64,000 nt of DNA from NCBI RefSeq assembly GCF_009846885.1, contig NZ_WUWM01000002.1, positions 62,001-126,000 of the forward strand, read 5' to 3'. Shown here one piece after another: positions 48,776 to 58,596 of the stretch. The stretch comes from Paenibacillus puerhi (GTDB lineage Bacteria; Bacillota; Bacilli; Paenibacillales; NBRC-103111). The position numbers and the translations under genes were made by a program. A model generated the notes under the pieces. The model did no database searches. It was not told the DNA's origin and saw only the letters and a list, made by a program, of their open reading frames with translations. Numbering within the stretch: the stretch's first letter is position 1; the number at the start of each line of letters is the position of its first letter.

Positions 48776-50253
48776 CTCCCCCCCAATACGGCATGGATAT
48801 AGACTGCGGGGTCCGCCAGCGTACGGCCGGCCTCCGCTGCCAAGCGGTATACGTATTCCGAGCCCAGCCCCATCCCGATGATAAGCAAGGCAAGACCGGC
48901 AGCAGGCAGGATCAGTCTGGGGCCAAGCGGAGGCAGCGGACGGGACGGTGCCTTCGCCTCTCCCCAAAAAGCGTGCATAAACACCCGGACCAAGGAATAA
49001 AGCACGATCAGACTGGAGGCAAGGGCTATGGCCGTCAGCCCGTAATAACCCTCCTGAAGGCCGCCCCGGATCAGGAGCAGCTTGCCCGCGAACCCGCTGA
49101 ATGGGGGAATGCCCGCAATCGCCAGAGCCGTTATCAGGAAAAGCCAGCCCATCAGCGGGTGGCGCTCTTTGAGTCCGCCCATCTCCTGCAGATTATAAGT
49201 GCCCGTGGCTTGAACGAGCATGCCTCCCAGCACGAACAGCAGCGCTTTGGCCAGCATGTCATGGAGCAGATAAAATACCGCGCCGTCCAGGGAATCCTTG
49301 ACGGACACAGCGAGCCCGAAGGCGATCAAGCCCACGCTGATGACGACGTTGTAGTTCAGAATAAGACGGATATCCCGGTAGCCGACAGCCCCGAGCGCCC
49401 CCAGGATCATGGTGACCGCCGCCATTCCCTCTATCCAGCTATGCGTGGCTGCCGGGTCGGAGTAAAACATCAAGGTAAACGTACGAATCAGCGCATACAG
49501 GCCAACCTTGGTGAGCAGAGCAGCGAACAGAGCCGTTACGGCTGCCGGAGGCGCACTGTACGAGCCCGGCAGCCAGAAAAACAGAAACAAGCCGGACTTT
49601 AGAGAGAAAACGATAAGGAATAAAAGTGCGATGACGTTAAGTATTCCGGTCTGTCCGGCTTCCGCCACCCGCTGCGACAAATCCGCCATATTCAGCGTCC
49701 CGACGACTCCGTATAAATAAGCGACGGCCGCGACAAACAGGGTGGAGGATAACATATTAATCAGCATATACTTCAACGTTTCGCGGAGCTGCCTCCTGCT
49801 CCCTCCCAGAACGATCAGCGCGTAGGACGAAATCAGCATGACCTCGAAGCAGACGAACAAGTTAAACAGATCCCCCGTGAGAAAAGATCCGTTGATCCCG
49901 ACCAGCAGAAACTGAAATAAAGGATAAACATAATACCGCTCCCGCTCGTGACCGATCGTACCGAACGCATAGAACAAGCAGGCTATCGCGACGATCGATG
50001 TCGCAAGCACGAGCAGCGCGCCGAGCATATCGGCTACGAAGACAATCCCGTAGGGCGGCATCCATCCTCCCATACTCAGCACCTGTATACCCTCGGAGTG
50101 GACCCGAGCCACGATAAGACAGGAGGCTGCCGCCGTCCCCAGCATACCGAGGACGCTCAAGACACGTTGGAATCCGATACGGTTCCTAAGGAACAGCAAG
50201 AGGATGGCCGTCCCCAGAGGAAGCAGCAGCGGAAGCACGAGCAGATTATTCAT
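48772..50253 (-). CDS. mrpD: Na+/H+ antiporter subunit MrpD
   Basis: A 493-aa polytopic subunit homologous to complex I NuoM/N: LPLLLPLGTAILLLF at the start, KYMLINMLSSTLFVAAVAYLYG, LKSGLFLFFWLPGSYSAPPAAVTALFAALLTKVGLYALIR with the proton-path Lys/Glu residues, and GIPPFSGFAGKLLLI. Overlaps its neighbours on both sides. Confidence 0.94.
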   Translation of the reverse strand: MNNLLVLPLLLPLGTAILLLFLRNRIGFQRVLSVLGMLGTAAASCLIVARVHSEGIQVLSMGGWMPPYGIVFVADMLGALLVLATSIVAIACLFYAFGTIGHERERYYVYPLFQFLLVGINGSFLTGDLFNLFVCFEVMLISSYALIVLGGSRRQLRETLKYMLINMLSSTLFVAAVAYLYGVVGTLNMADLSQRVAEAGQTGILNVIALLFLIVFSLKSGLFLFFWLPGSYSAPPAAVTALFAALLTKVGLYALIRTFTLMFYSDPAATHSWIEGMAAVTMILGALGAVGYRDIRLILNYNVVISVGLIAFGLAVSVKDSLDGAVFYLLHDMLAKALLFVLGGMLVQATGTYNLQEMGGLKERHPLMGWLFLITALAIAGIPPFSGFAGKLLLIRGGLQEGYYGLTAIALASSLIVLYSLVRVFMHAFWGEAKAPSRPLPPLGPRLILPAAGLALLIIGMGLGSEYVYRLAAEAGRTLADPAVYIHAVLGGR

Positions 50254-50584
50254 CCTCCTGCCCCCTCAGCTGCTCCATATCATCGGTCCCCAGCTTCTGA
50301 TAGGCTTTATAGGCCAGCACGAAGAAGAAGGAGGTCACGCCGAAGCTGATGACGATGGAGGTTAGAATAAGCGCTTGGGGCAGCGGGTCGACATACGCCT
50401 CCGCCTGCTCCCCAAGCAAAGGAGCCGCTCCTGTCTTCAATCGGGACATCGTCAGCAGCAGCAGATGAACCCCGTGCGTGAGGAGAGATGTTCCTAATAT
50501 AATCCGAAGCAGGCTCTTCGAGAGGATCAGGTAAACCCCGACCGTAAACAGGACTCCGATGGATAAGGACATGTAGAGCTCCAT
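50246..50584 (-). CDS. mrpC: Na+/H+ antiporter subunit MrpC
   Basis: A 112-aa three-helix NuoK-like subunit: LLRIILGTSLLTHGVHLLLLTM, then DPLPQALILTSIVISFGVTSFFFVLAYK. Its ATG overlaps the mrpA stop (TAATG). Confidence 0.94.
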   Translation of the reverse strand: MELYMSLSIGVLFTVGVYLILSKSLLRIILGTSLLTHGVHLLLLTMSRLKTGAAPLLGEQAEAYVDPLPQALILTSIVISFGVTSFFFVLAYKAYQKLGTDDMEQLRGQEDE

Positions 50585-53475
50585 TACTCTTTATCACTCC
50601 CAATTGTAAAGATGATGGTCATCGTTATCCCGATAACGGTCAAATACACGCCCAGGTCAAACAGCACGGCGGTAGCCAGCTCAGTCTGTCCGAGCAAAGG
50701 CAGATTGAAGTAGCCGAAGGCATGGCTGAGGAACGGCGCCTGGAACAGGAAGGACCCGATGCCCGTGGTCATCGCGATCAGCAGCCCGACCGCGGTCATC
50801 CGCCGAAAGTCGAGCGGGATAATCCGGCGGATCGTTTGTACGCCCTGGCTTATCGTCAGCAGGATCAAGGCGGCCGCCGTCATCAGCGCCCCGATAAAGC
50901 CGCCTCCGGGACGATTATGCCCAGCGAAGAATAGATAAAGGGAAAACATGACGATGATGACGATCGCCACCCGCGAGATCGTCCGCAGGATCACGTCATT
51001 GCTTCTGGGCCGCTGCGCGGCGCTAGGCGGCAGTTCTCCCCCCCTTGCGCTTGCGCTTTGCTGCTTCCTCTCCTCCCCGGCAGCGGGCTTCAGCCGGATC
51101 AGGGCATAGATGCCGTAAGAAGCAATCCCCAGCACCACGATTTCCAGCATCGTATCGAAGCCGCGGAAGTCTACGAGGATGACGTTGACTACATTTTTTC
51201 CGCCGGCCAGCTCATAGCTGGAACGGAGGAAATAGTCCGAGATGGATTCGAACGTCCGGCTGCCGCTCGCACTTAGCGCGATCAGCGTCATCAGCGTACC
51301 GACGCCAACCGCGATGAAGGCGTTAGTCAATTTGAACGGGAGCCTGGTGATTTCTTTTTTCAGCTTCGGCAGATGGTAGAAGCAGAGCAGGAACAGCGCT
51401 ACCGATACAGTCTCTACGATCATCTGCGTCAAGGCCAGATCGGGAGCCCGGAAAATAACGAAAAACAAGGTAACCATATACCCCGCCGCCCCGGTCAAAA
51501 TAATAGCGGTCAGACGGGAGCCCGCGAATGGAACGGCAAGTACGGCTGCGATCAGCACGATGTTGATGACGGCCTCATAGAAGGAAACGGGAGCGAAGCC
51601 CGATGTATCTATCTTCAATGCGCCGGAGCTGAGCATAGTCAAGCCGAGCGAGACGATGAAAAACAAAAAGATATAGATCACATAGTGCCGGAGAGATCCG
51701 GTCATATACAAGCCGGTCAATCGGCTAGAGCCTTGATGCAGCAGCTTGAGTCCGCCGTCATAGGCATGGTTCAGCGTAGCCCGCTGAAGGAGCGGCTGAT
51801 ACAGCGCCTTGACCCGGCGGTGAAGGACGACCACGATGCAGCCTGCGGCGACTACGCCGATCGTCATGAAGATCTCTGTCGTCCAGCCATGCCACATGGA
51901 TATCGACACGGCGAACCGTTCTCCCGGCAGCAGCAGCCCGGGATGAATAGCCGCCATCGCCGGCTCAATCAGCGAGTAGGATAACAGATTAGGGAAAAGG
52001 CCGAACACGACGGCCAGGGAGGCCAGAACCACGGGAGACAGCAGCATGCCGAGCGGCGCCTCATGCGGAGCTGTCTCCTCCTGCTGCTCCAGCTTCGACC
52101 GGCCTGTGAAGGTCCGCAGCAGCAGCAGCATGCTGTAGCCGAATGTGAGGATACTGGCCAGCCAGGCTATAACCGGGAATATCAGTCCCAGCGACTGCAG
52201 GCTCAGCACATCCAGGCTCGTGATCGTCAATACCGCCGTGAAGAACATTTCCTTGCTCAGAAAGCCGTTGAACGGCGGCAAGCCCGCCATTGAGAAGGTT
52301 CCGATGACGGCTACCGTGAAGGTGACCGGCATGACCGCCATCAATCCGCCAAGCTTGCGAATATCGCGAGTCCCCGTTTCATGATCCACGATACCGGCCA
52401 CCATGAATAAGGCGCCTTTGAAGATCGCGTGATTGATCAGATGGAAGATGGCGGCCATCGTAGCTTTGGTATACGGCAGAGCTCCGCCGGGATCTCCGAA
52501 GAAACCGGCCGCTGAGCCGAGCCCCAGCAAGCTCATGATCAAGCCAAGCTGACTAATCGTGGAGAAGGCCAGTATGGCCTTCAGGTCCGTTTGCTTCAGC
52601 GCTCGGTAAGAGCCGTAGATAAGCGTAAGAATCCCTACTCCAGACACCAGCCAGAACCAGACGGCATGGCCTGAGAAGACGGGACTGAACCGCGCTGTCA
52701 GGAAGAGACCCGCCTTGACCATGGTGGCCGAATGAAGATACGCGCTTACCGGCGTAGGGGCTTCCATCGCATCCGGCAGCCAGATATGAAACGGAAACTG
52801 GGCGGACTTGGTAAAGGCCCCCAGCAGAATAAGCAGCATCGCCGGGACAAACAGGCCGTGGCCGGATAGATCTGCTATGAGTCCCAAGGTTTCCCGGATG
52901 CTGAAGGTTCCCGTCATGACATACAGAAGGACGAAGCCTCCGAGCATCGCAAGTCCCCCGAAAACCGTTATCAGCATCGATTTCAAAGCACCGTATCTGG
53001 ACTTCTCCCGGCCATGCCAGAACGCGATCAGGAGGAAAGATGACATGCTGGTCAGCTCCCAGAAGCCGTATAATACCATCGTATTATCGGAGAGGACCAC
53101 ACCGAGCATCGCCCCCATAAAGAGCAGCAGGTACAAGTAGAATTCATGCAGCGCTTCTTTGGCTTTATCCAGATAAAAGATGGAGTACAGCACGACCAGC
53201 GAGCCGATCCCGCTAATAAGCAGAGCAAATAACAGCCCGAGTCCGTCCAGATAGACGGAGAAGGAGATGCCTAGCGACGGAATCCACGGAACGGCTTCTA
53301 TACGCGTACCGCCGTTCCGAATAAACGGAAGCTCCGATAGGAAATACCCGAATAGCAAGACCGGCACAGGAAGAATAAACCAGCCTGTGTGGACGCCCCT
53401 CCCCAGCCGGCGGAAAATCGGGCTTAACGCCGCATACAATAAAGGAAATAGAATAGCCAGATGCAACAGAGACAA
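50584..53475 (-). CDS. mrpA: Na+/H+ antiporter subunit MrpA fused to MrpB domain
   Basis: A 963-aa subunit. Residues ~1-780 are MrpA (complex I NuoL-like): SLLHLAILFPLLYAAL at the start, HEFYLYLLLFMGAMLGVVLSDN, FHIWLPDAMEAPTPVSAYLHSATMVKAG, GLPPFNGFLSKEMF. A hydrophilic linker (ERKQQSASARGGELPP) leads to a C-terminal MrpB domain (~835-960; FFAGHNRPGGGFIGALMTAAALIL). So the operon is A-B fused, C, D, E, F, G. TTG at 53475 lies eight bases after GGGAGG and matches the family start; the ATG at 53484 abuts that site and upstream ATGs are less likely. Confidence 0.92.
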   Translation of the reverse strand: MSLLHLAILFPLLYAALSPIFRRLGRGVHTGWFILPVPVLLFGYFLSELPFIRNGGTRIEAVPWIPSLGISFSVYLDGLGLLFALLISGIGSLVVLYSIFYLDKAKEALHEFYLYLLLFMGAMLGVVLSDNTMVLYGFWELTSMSSFLLIAFWHGREKSRYGALKSMLITVFGGLAMLGGFVLLYVMTGTFSIRETLGLIADLSGHGLFVPAMLLILLGAFTKSAQFPFHIWLPDAMEAPTPVSAYLHSATMVKAGLFLTARFSPVFSGHAVWFWLVSGVGILTLIYGSYRALKQTDLKAILAFSTISQLGLIMSLLGLGSAAGFFGDPGGALPYTKATMAAIFHLINHAIFKGALFMVAGIVDHETGTRDIRKLGGLMAVMPVTFTVAVIGTFSMAGLPPFNGFLSKEMFFTAVLTITSLDVLSLQSLGLIFPVIAWLASILTFGYSMLLLLRTFTGRSKLEQQEETAPHEAPLGMLLSPVVLASLAVVFGLFPNLLSYSLIEPAMAAIHPGLLLPGERFAVSISMWHGWTTEIFMTIGVVAAGCIVVVLHRRVKALYQPLLQRATLNHAYDGGLKLLHQGSSRLTGLYMTGSLRHYVIYIFLFFIVSLGLTMLSSGALKIDTSGFAPVSFYEAVINIVLIAAVLAVPFAGSRLTAIILTGAAGYMVTLFFVIFRAPDLALTQMIVETVSVALFLLCFYHLPKLKKEITRLPFKLTNAFIAVGVGTLMTLIALSASGSRTFESISDYFLRSSYELAGGKNVVNVILVDFRGFDTMLEIVVLGIASYGIYALIRLKPAAGEERKQQSASARGGELPPSAAQRPRSNDVILRTISRVAIVIIVMFSLYLFFAGHNRPGGGFIGALMTAAALILLTISQGVQTIRRIIPLDFRRMTAVGLLIAMTTGIGSFLFQAPFLSHAFGYFNLPLLGQTELATAVLFDLGVYLTVIGITMTIIFTIGSDKE

Positions 53476-53517
53476 GCTTCTCATCCTCCCAAACGAACGT
53501 ACCTTCATCAGTTTTTC

Positions 53518-53560
53518 CAAAAAAACGCAAAAAGAGCCTGCGTTTGGCAGGCTCCTCCAT
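53518..53560 (-). terminator. Terminator-like hairpin in the mrp operon leader
   Basis: Minus-strand GAGCCTGC (53547-53554) pairs with GCAGGCTC (53534-53541), followed by TTTTTGCGTTTTTTT. It lies between the promoter at 53618-53646 and the mrpA start, in the same direction, so it could attenuate the operon. Confidence 0.75.
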
Positions 53561-53617
53561 TAAAACATGTTATTTAATTAGTTGGTCAAACGGTCGCATT
53601 AGTATTCGACTTGATTA

Positions 53618-53646
53618 AGTATAGCCCGAGCGCAGCGATTTGTCAA
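53618..53646 (-). promoter_or_regulatory. Strong sigma-A promoter of the mrp operon
   Basis: On the minus strand a perfect TTGACA (53641-53646) and TATACT (53618-53623) are separated by 17 bases. The transcript would have a ~135-base leader containing the terminator-like hairpin. Confidence 0.8.
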
Positions 53647-53731
53647 AATGAATGAAACCGCTTCTTCTGTCATCTTTCCGTCCAAGCGTTCATAGGATCC
53701 TAGTATCCTTGCCAGAAAGGAACGTGATCGG

Positions 53732-53920
53732 ATGAACGCCCTGTGGATCGAGCTTTTCATGTGGCTGTCTCTCTTCTTTTCCCTTACGCTGGCCTTCTGC
53801 ATCCTGCTGCTCGACTTCGTGCTGGCCGACTCGGCCCGTTACGACATGGAGCATCTGTGGAACGACCGGTATACGTACCGGGAGCTGCATCTCGAATGCG
53901 ATGCGGCGAGTAAGCCCTAG
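53732..53920 (+). CDS. Small hypothetical membrane protein
   Basis: A 62-aa protein with one helix (WIELFMWLSLFFSLTLAFCILLLDFVLA) and a charged tail. AAGGAACG precedes the ATG at 53732 at ten bases. Ends within four bases of the stop of the convergent transporter gene. Not recognised; real gene likely but not certain. Confidence 0.55.
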   Translation: MNALWIELFMWLSLFFSLTLAFCILLLDFVLADSARYDMEHLWNDRYTYRELHLECDAASKP

Positions 53921-55146
53921 GACCGGGCCGCCTCGGCAGAGCTGCGCCGGACGGAAGGCGCTCGGAAGCGGGAGGCCGCTATCACTAGCGCCAGCAGCAG
54001 CACGTACAAGGACACCAGCACCCATAAGGTAAGCCCCAGGGACAGCCGATCCATGCACCAGCCGGTCAGCAGAGGAATCAAGGCTCCGCCCGCTCCGCCG
54101 GAGGCGATCAGTACACTCGTTACGCGCTCCTCCTTGCCGGGGAAGAAGGAATTGGCAAAGACCAGGGCGACCGCGAACATGCCCGACATCAATAAGCCTA
54201 GCGCCACGATGATAACGAAGCCTGCAGCCACGCTTGTGATCGACGCGAACAAAGCGAGTGCAGCCGCCCCGCCGGCGCAGCTGACGATCAGATAGCGAGC
54301 ATGCCCCCAGCGTCCAGCCAGCTGGGCGGCGAACAGACGCCCGACCGCGATGGCTCCCCAGAAGCAGGTGACCGACAAAGCGCCAAGCTCTGGCTTAATG
54401 CCTGCATTCTCCAGCAGGATCGAAGGCAGGAAGTTTGCCAGGCTCATCTCAGCTCCGACATATAGCGCGAATACGGCTATAAATAACGTCATCCATAAGA
54501 CAGGCCGGCCTTTACGGGGACGGGAGCCCGTCCGGGCATGATTCGCCGAAGCTTGTCCCGTCTCCGGAAGCGGCGATTGCTTGGTCAAAACACCCGACAT
54601 CTCCCCCATAGGAAGCAGCGCCCATAGAGCCAGGATGACCGCCGAGATCAGAGCGAGAATCGCAAACGAGCCGCGCCACCAGCCTGTCGTGATCATAAGC
54701 GATACGATCAGCGGCATGACCAGAGCTCCGATACCGAAGAAGACCTCCAGGCGGGCCATGGCCGCCGTTTTTTGCTTCGTATCCGCTATATATCCGATGA
54801 CTACGCCGCCGATAATCGTCTCGACCATACCGAATCCGAACCCGGCCAGCGGAGCCGTCATCAGCACTAAAGACCATGAAGGCAGCGTGAAGAACACCGA
54901 CTCGGCCGCCGTCAGACAGAACAAGCAGAGCAGGAGCGCTCCTTTTTTGCCAAGCTTGGCCGAGAGCCAGGGACCCGCCAGCACCCCGACGAGAAATCCG
55001 AAAAATTGCAGGGAAACGAGCTGCCCGCCCGCACTGTAATCCTTGCCGTAATGCGCTAGCAGCTCAGGCAGCATCGCCCCGATAATGACATGTGCCAAAC
55101 CGATCAGAAAGTATGAAAAGCAGCCTGTCCATAAAAAATTTCTCAC
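53917..55146 (-). CDS. MFS sugar transporter, GlcP-like
   Basis: A 409-aa twelve-helix transporter: FLVGVLAGPWLSAKLGKKGALL (loop 2-3 motif), GFGFGMVETIIGG, RLEVFFGIGALVMPL, ALYVGAEMSLANFLPSILLE, GMFAVALVFANSFFPGKEE, ASGGAGGALIPLLTGW. These stretches resemble B. subtilis GlcP, a glucose/mannose:H+ symporter (for example the 'LEVLFGLGAL' and 'ANFLPSI' stretches). The substrate is inferred. Monocistronic. Confidence 0.85.
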   Translation of the reverse strand: MRNFLWTGCFSYFLIGLAHVIIGAMLPELLAHYGKDYSAGGQLVSLQFFGFLVGVLAGPWLSAKLGKKGALLLCLFCLTAAESVFFTLPSWSLVLMTAPLAGFGFGMVETIIGGVVIGYIADTKQKTAAMARLEVFFGIGALVMPLIVSLMITTGWWRGSFAILALISAVILALWALLPMGEMSGVLTKQSPLPETGQASANHARTGSRPRKGRPVLWMTLFIAVFALYVGAEMSLANFLPSILLENAGIKPELGALSVTCFWGAIAVGRLFAAQLAGRWGHARYLIVSCAGGAAALALFASITSVAAGFVIIVALGLLMSGMFAVALVFANSFFPGKEERVTSVLIASGGAGGALIPLLTGWCMDRLSLGLTLWVLVSLYVLLLALVIAASRFRAPSVRRSSAEAARS

Positions 55147-55317
55147 GCCGTCCTCCGTGTACCATCTGTGTATTCAAGCGTCGAACTGACGCCTGATCTG
55201 GAGTAAACTTTACTGGATCGACAGATGGATTGCAATAGGGTAATAAGACGAGGCGAACTCAGACATCCTATAAAGGCATCCTTTGCTTCTATATCCGAGA
55301 AGGGACGTGAGTTTACG

Positions 55318-55446
55318 ATGAGCCATTCCAAACGCCGTCAGGAAAATGAATGGAAAATCCGCAAGCAAACCCCGCATCCCCACGGCAAGATCAAGTCGAT
55401 CGCCGAATATTCGGACGAATACGATGCCCAGCATCCGAGCGAGTGA
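55318..55446 (+). CDS. Small basic hypothetical protein
   Basis: A 42-aa hydrophilic protein (SHSKRRQENEWKIRKQTPHPHGKIKSIAEYSDEYDAQHPSE in outline). ATG at 55318 with AAGGGACGTGAG upstream, and a strong terminator directly after. The isolated gene-terminator unit supports it as real. Not recognised. Confidence 0.55.
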   Translation: MSHSKRRQENEWKIRKQTPHPHGKIKSIAEYSDEYDAQHPSE

Positions 55447-55452
55447 ATGCAG

Positions 55453-55487
55453 CAAGACCCCGCCGTCCCCACGGCGGGGTCTTGCCT
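55453..55487 (+). terminator. Strong GC-rich terminator
   Basis: CAAGACCCCGCCGT (55453-55466) pairs with ACGGCGGGGTCTTG (55471-55484). It can serve the small plus-strand gene and the pfl operon coming from the right. Confidence 0.82.
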
Positions 55488-55533
55488 TGCTTATGCTGGT
55501 AATAGGGGGACGCATGGTGCTGCAGAGATGGCC

Positions 55534-56289
55534 TTAAGCCCTGGGCGCGGGCTGAAGCTGCCCCTGCGTCTCACTCCGTCCCTGAGCGATCAGCTGGCGG
55601 GCGCGTTCGACTTCCCGGGCGTCCGGCGTCGGCACATGCTCCAGCGGATAGGCCCGCCCGAGCTGCTGCCACTTGTATACGCCCATCCGGTGATACGGCA
55701 GCACCTCGACCTTTTCCACATGGTTCAAGGTGCCGATGAAGCGCCCCAGCTCCAGCAGATCGCGGGCATCGTCGGTAATGCCGGGGATCAGTACATGCCG
55801 GATCCACATCGGCTTTCCGAGCTCCGACAGATGGCGCGCGAATCGCAGGATCCGCTCATTGGGCCGGCTGGTCAGCGCCTCATGCTTGGCAGAGTCGATA
55901 TGCTTGAGATCAAGCAGCACCAGGTCGGTATGCGCCAGCAGGTTCCCCGCATGATCAGGCTCGCAGAAGCCCGAGGAATCGATAGCCGTATGCAGATTCC
56001 AGCGCTGCTTGACTTCCCGGAACAGCTCGGCGACAAAGGGAGCCTGAAGGGTCGGCTCACCGCCAGTTACGGTAAGCCCGCCGCCGGAGCTCCGGTAATA
56101 CGGGAGAAACGACTCGATCTCCTCCAGTACGGCGGCCACGTCCATCGCGCGGCCGCTTCCGGTATCCCAGGTATCCGGGTTATGGCAGAATGCGCACTGC
56201 AGAGCGCAGCCCTGCATGAACAGTACAAACCGGATACCGGGACCGTCTACCGTGCCGAAGGTATCGAGCGAATGAATCCGTCCTTTCAT
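55534..56289 (-). CDS. pflA: Pyruvate formate-lyase activating enzyme
   Basis: A 251-aa radical SAM enzyme. The cluster motif is CALQCAFC near residue 29 (CxxxCxxC), followed by [25 protein letters not shown] and [12 protein letters not shown]. It makes the glycyl radical on PflB under anaerobic conditions. ATG overlaps the pflB stop by four bases. Confidence 0.95.
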   Translation of the reverse strand: MKGRIHSLDTFGTVDGPGIRFVLFMQGCALQCAFCHNPDTWDTGSGRAMDVAAVLEEIESFLPYYRSSGGGLTVTGGEPTLQAPFVAELFREVKQRWNLHTAIDSSGFCEPDHAGNLLAHTDLVLLDLKHIDSAKHEALTSRPNERILRFARHLSELGKPMWIRHVLIPGITDDARDLLELGRFIGTLNHVEKVEVLPYHRMGVYKWQQLGRAYPLEHVPTPDAREVERARQLIAQGRSETQGQLQPAPRA

Positions 56290-58565
56290 CCGATCGAACC
56301 GTGGAATGTCCGGTTTACGACATCAAGCTGCTGCTCCCGGGTCAGCTTGATAAAGTTGACGGCATAGCCGGATACGCGTACGGTCAGCTGCGGATACTGC
56401 TCCGGATGCTCCATCGCGTCGAGCAGCTGCTCGCGGTTGAAGACGTTAACGTTCAGGTGATGCCCGCCGCTAGCCGCATAGCCATCCAGCAAGGCCACCA
56501 GATTCTGCGCCCGCACTTCCTCTTCGCGGCCCAGCGCCTTCGGAATAATCGAGAAGGTGTTGGAGATCCCGTCCAGGCAGTGCTCATAAGGAATCTTCGC
56601 TACGGAATTCAACGAGGCAAGCGCGCCCTTCGTATCGCGGCCATGCATCGGGTTGGCGCCCGGCGCAAACGGCTCCCCGGCCTTGCGGCCGTCAGGGGTC
56701 GTACCGGTCTTCTTGCCGTACACGACGTTCGAGGTGATCGTCAGCACCGACATCGTCGGCAGCGCATTCCGGTAGGTCCGGTGCTTGCGTAGCTTGTTCA
56801 TGAACGTCTCGGCCAGCTGAACCGCAATCTGGTCGACACGATCGTCATTGTTGCCGTACTTCGGATAGTCGCCCTCGATCTCGAAGTCGACGGCGATGCC
56901 CTTCTCATTACGGATCGGCCGTACCTTAGCGTGCTTAATCGCACTCAAGCTATCGGCGACGACGGATAAGCCGGCGATCCCGCAAGCCATCGTCCGTACA
57001 ATCTCCCGGTCGTGCAGCGCCATTTCGATACGCTCATAGCTGTATTTATCATGCATGAAATGAATAACGTTCAAGGTATTCATATACAGCCTCGCCAGCC
57101 AATCCATCACCTGATCGAACTTGGCGTATACTTCCTCGTAGCTCAGCGTGTCTCCTGCGATCGGAGCCAGCTGCGGTCCGACCTGGGCGCCAAGCTTCTC
57201 GTCTATGCCGCCATTGATCGCGTAGAGCAGCGCCTTCGCCAGGTTGGCCCGCGCTCCGAAGAACTGCATCTGCTTGCCGATCCGCATCGCGGATACGCAG
57301 CAGGCAATCCCGTAATCGTCGCCGTATTGCGGACGCATCAGATCATCGGACTCGTACTGGATCGAGCTCGTCTCGATGGATACCTTGGCGCAATATTTCT
57401 TGAAGCCGTCCGGCAGTTGGGTCGACCAGAGCACCGTCAGGTTGGGCTCGGGAGCCGGCCCCAGGTTATACAGGGTGTGCAGGAAGCGGAACGATGATTT
57501 CGTAACCCGCGTCGTTCCGTTGAGCGCCATCCCGCCTATGGATTCCGTCACCCAAGTCGGGTCTCCGCTGAACAGCTCGTTGTAATCCGGCGTCCGCAGG
57601 AACTTCACGATACGCAGCTTCATGACGAAGTGGTCGACCAGCTCTTGGGCTTGCTCTTCGGTCAGCGCTCCGTCGCGCAGATCGCGCTCGATATAAATAT
57701 CGAGGAAGCTGGATACGCGGCCCAGGCTCATCGCCGCTCCGTTCTGCTCCTTGATCGCCGCCAGATAAGCGAAGTACAGCCACTGGATCGCTTCCTTCGC
57801 GCTGCCTGCCGGGCGGGAGATGTCATAGCCATAGGTCAACGCCATCGCCTTCAGCTCGGCCAGGCTGCGGATCTGCTCGGACAGCTCCTCGCGGTCGCGG
57901 ATAACCTCCTCGGTCATGGAGTCGACTTCAAGCTGGAGCAGCTCATTCTTCTTGTCCTCGATCAGCCGGTTCACGCCATAGAGCGCAACCCTCCGGTAAT
58001 CGCCGATGATGCGTCCGCGGCCGTAAGCATCCGGGAGACCCGTAATAATCCCCGCCTTGCGGGCAAGCTTCATGTCCGTCGTGTAGGCATCGAACACGCC
58101 TTGATTATGCGTTTTGCGGATGTCGGTAAACAGCTTGACGATCTCCTCGGGCACCTTGAAGCCATAAGCCTCGCAAGCATCCACCACCATGCGTATGCCG
58201 CCGAAGGGCTGAACGGACCGTTTGAACGGCTCGTCGGTCTGGAGCCCGACGATCTGCTCCAGTCCCTTCTCGATATATCCGGGGCCGTGGGAGACGATGG
58301 TGGAGACGGTGCGGACGTCAACGTCCAGCACCCCTCCATTCGCTCTTTCCTTGAGCATCAGCTCGCGGATATGCTGCCACAGCTTCTCCGTTGCCTCCGT
58401 AGGTCCGGCCAGGAACGCTTCATCGCCGGTGTAAGGCGTCAGGTTGCGGTCCAGAAAGTCCTTCACATCAATACGCGACTGCCACTTGCCTGCTGTGAAG
58501 CTGCGCCATTCCGCCGGCCCGGAGGCTTGAGCCCCTCCGGGTACGGCTGTAACGTTGATTGCCAT
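56286..58565 (-). CDS. pflB: Formate acetyltransferase (pyruvate formate-lyase)
   Basis: A 759-aa glycyl radical enzyme converting pyruvate and CoA to acetyl-CoA and formate. The active-site Cys pair is in [10 protein letters not shown] near residue 420; the radical Gly is in [10 protein letters not shown] near 737. Full length for the family. Follows adhE by 31 bases, so adhE-pflB-pflA form one fermentation operon. Confidence 0.96.
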   Translation of the reverse strand: MAINVTAVPGGAQASGPAEWRSFTAGKWQSRIDVKDFLDRNLTPYTGDEAFLAGPTEATEKLWQHIRELMLKERANGGVLDVDVRTVSTIVSHGPGYIEKGLEQIVGLQTDEPFKRSVQPFGGIRMVVDACEAYGFKVPEEIVKLFTDIRKTHNQGVFDAYTTDMKLARKAGIITGLPDAYGRGRIIGDYRRVALYGVNRLIEDKKNELLQLEVDSMTEEVIRDREELSEQIRSLAELKAMALTYGYDISRPAGSAKEAIQWLYFAYLAAIKEQNGAAMSLGRVSSFLDIYIERDLRDGALTEEQAQELVDHFVMKLRIVKFLRTPDYNELFSGDPTWVTESIGGMALNGTTRVTKSSFRFLHTLYNLGPAPEPNLTVLWSTQLPDGFKKYCAKVSIETSSIQYESDDLMRPQYGDDYGIACCVSAMRIGKQMQFFGARANLAKALLYAINGGIDEKLGAQVGPQLAPIAGDTLSYEEVYAKFDQVMDWLARLYMNTLNVIHFMHDKYSYERIEMALHDREIVRTMACGIAGLSVVADSLSAIKHAKVRPIRNEKGIAVDFEIEGDYPKYGNNDDRVDQIAVQLAETFMNKLRKHRTYRNALPTMSVLTITSNVVYGKKTGTTPDGRKAGEPFAPGANPMHGRDTKGALASLNSVAKIPYEHCLDGISNTFSIIPKALGREEEVRAQNLVALLDGYAASGGHHLNVNVFNREQLLDAMEHPEQYPQLTVRVSGYAVNFIKLTREQQLDVVNRTFHGSIG

Positions 58566-58596
58566 GGAATATTCCCTCCTGCCAAATTCAAGTTAG

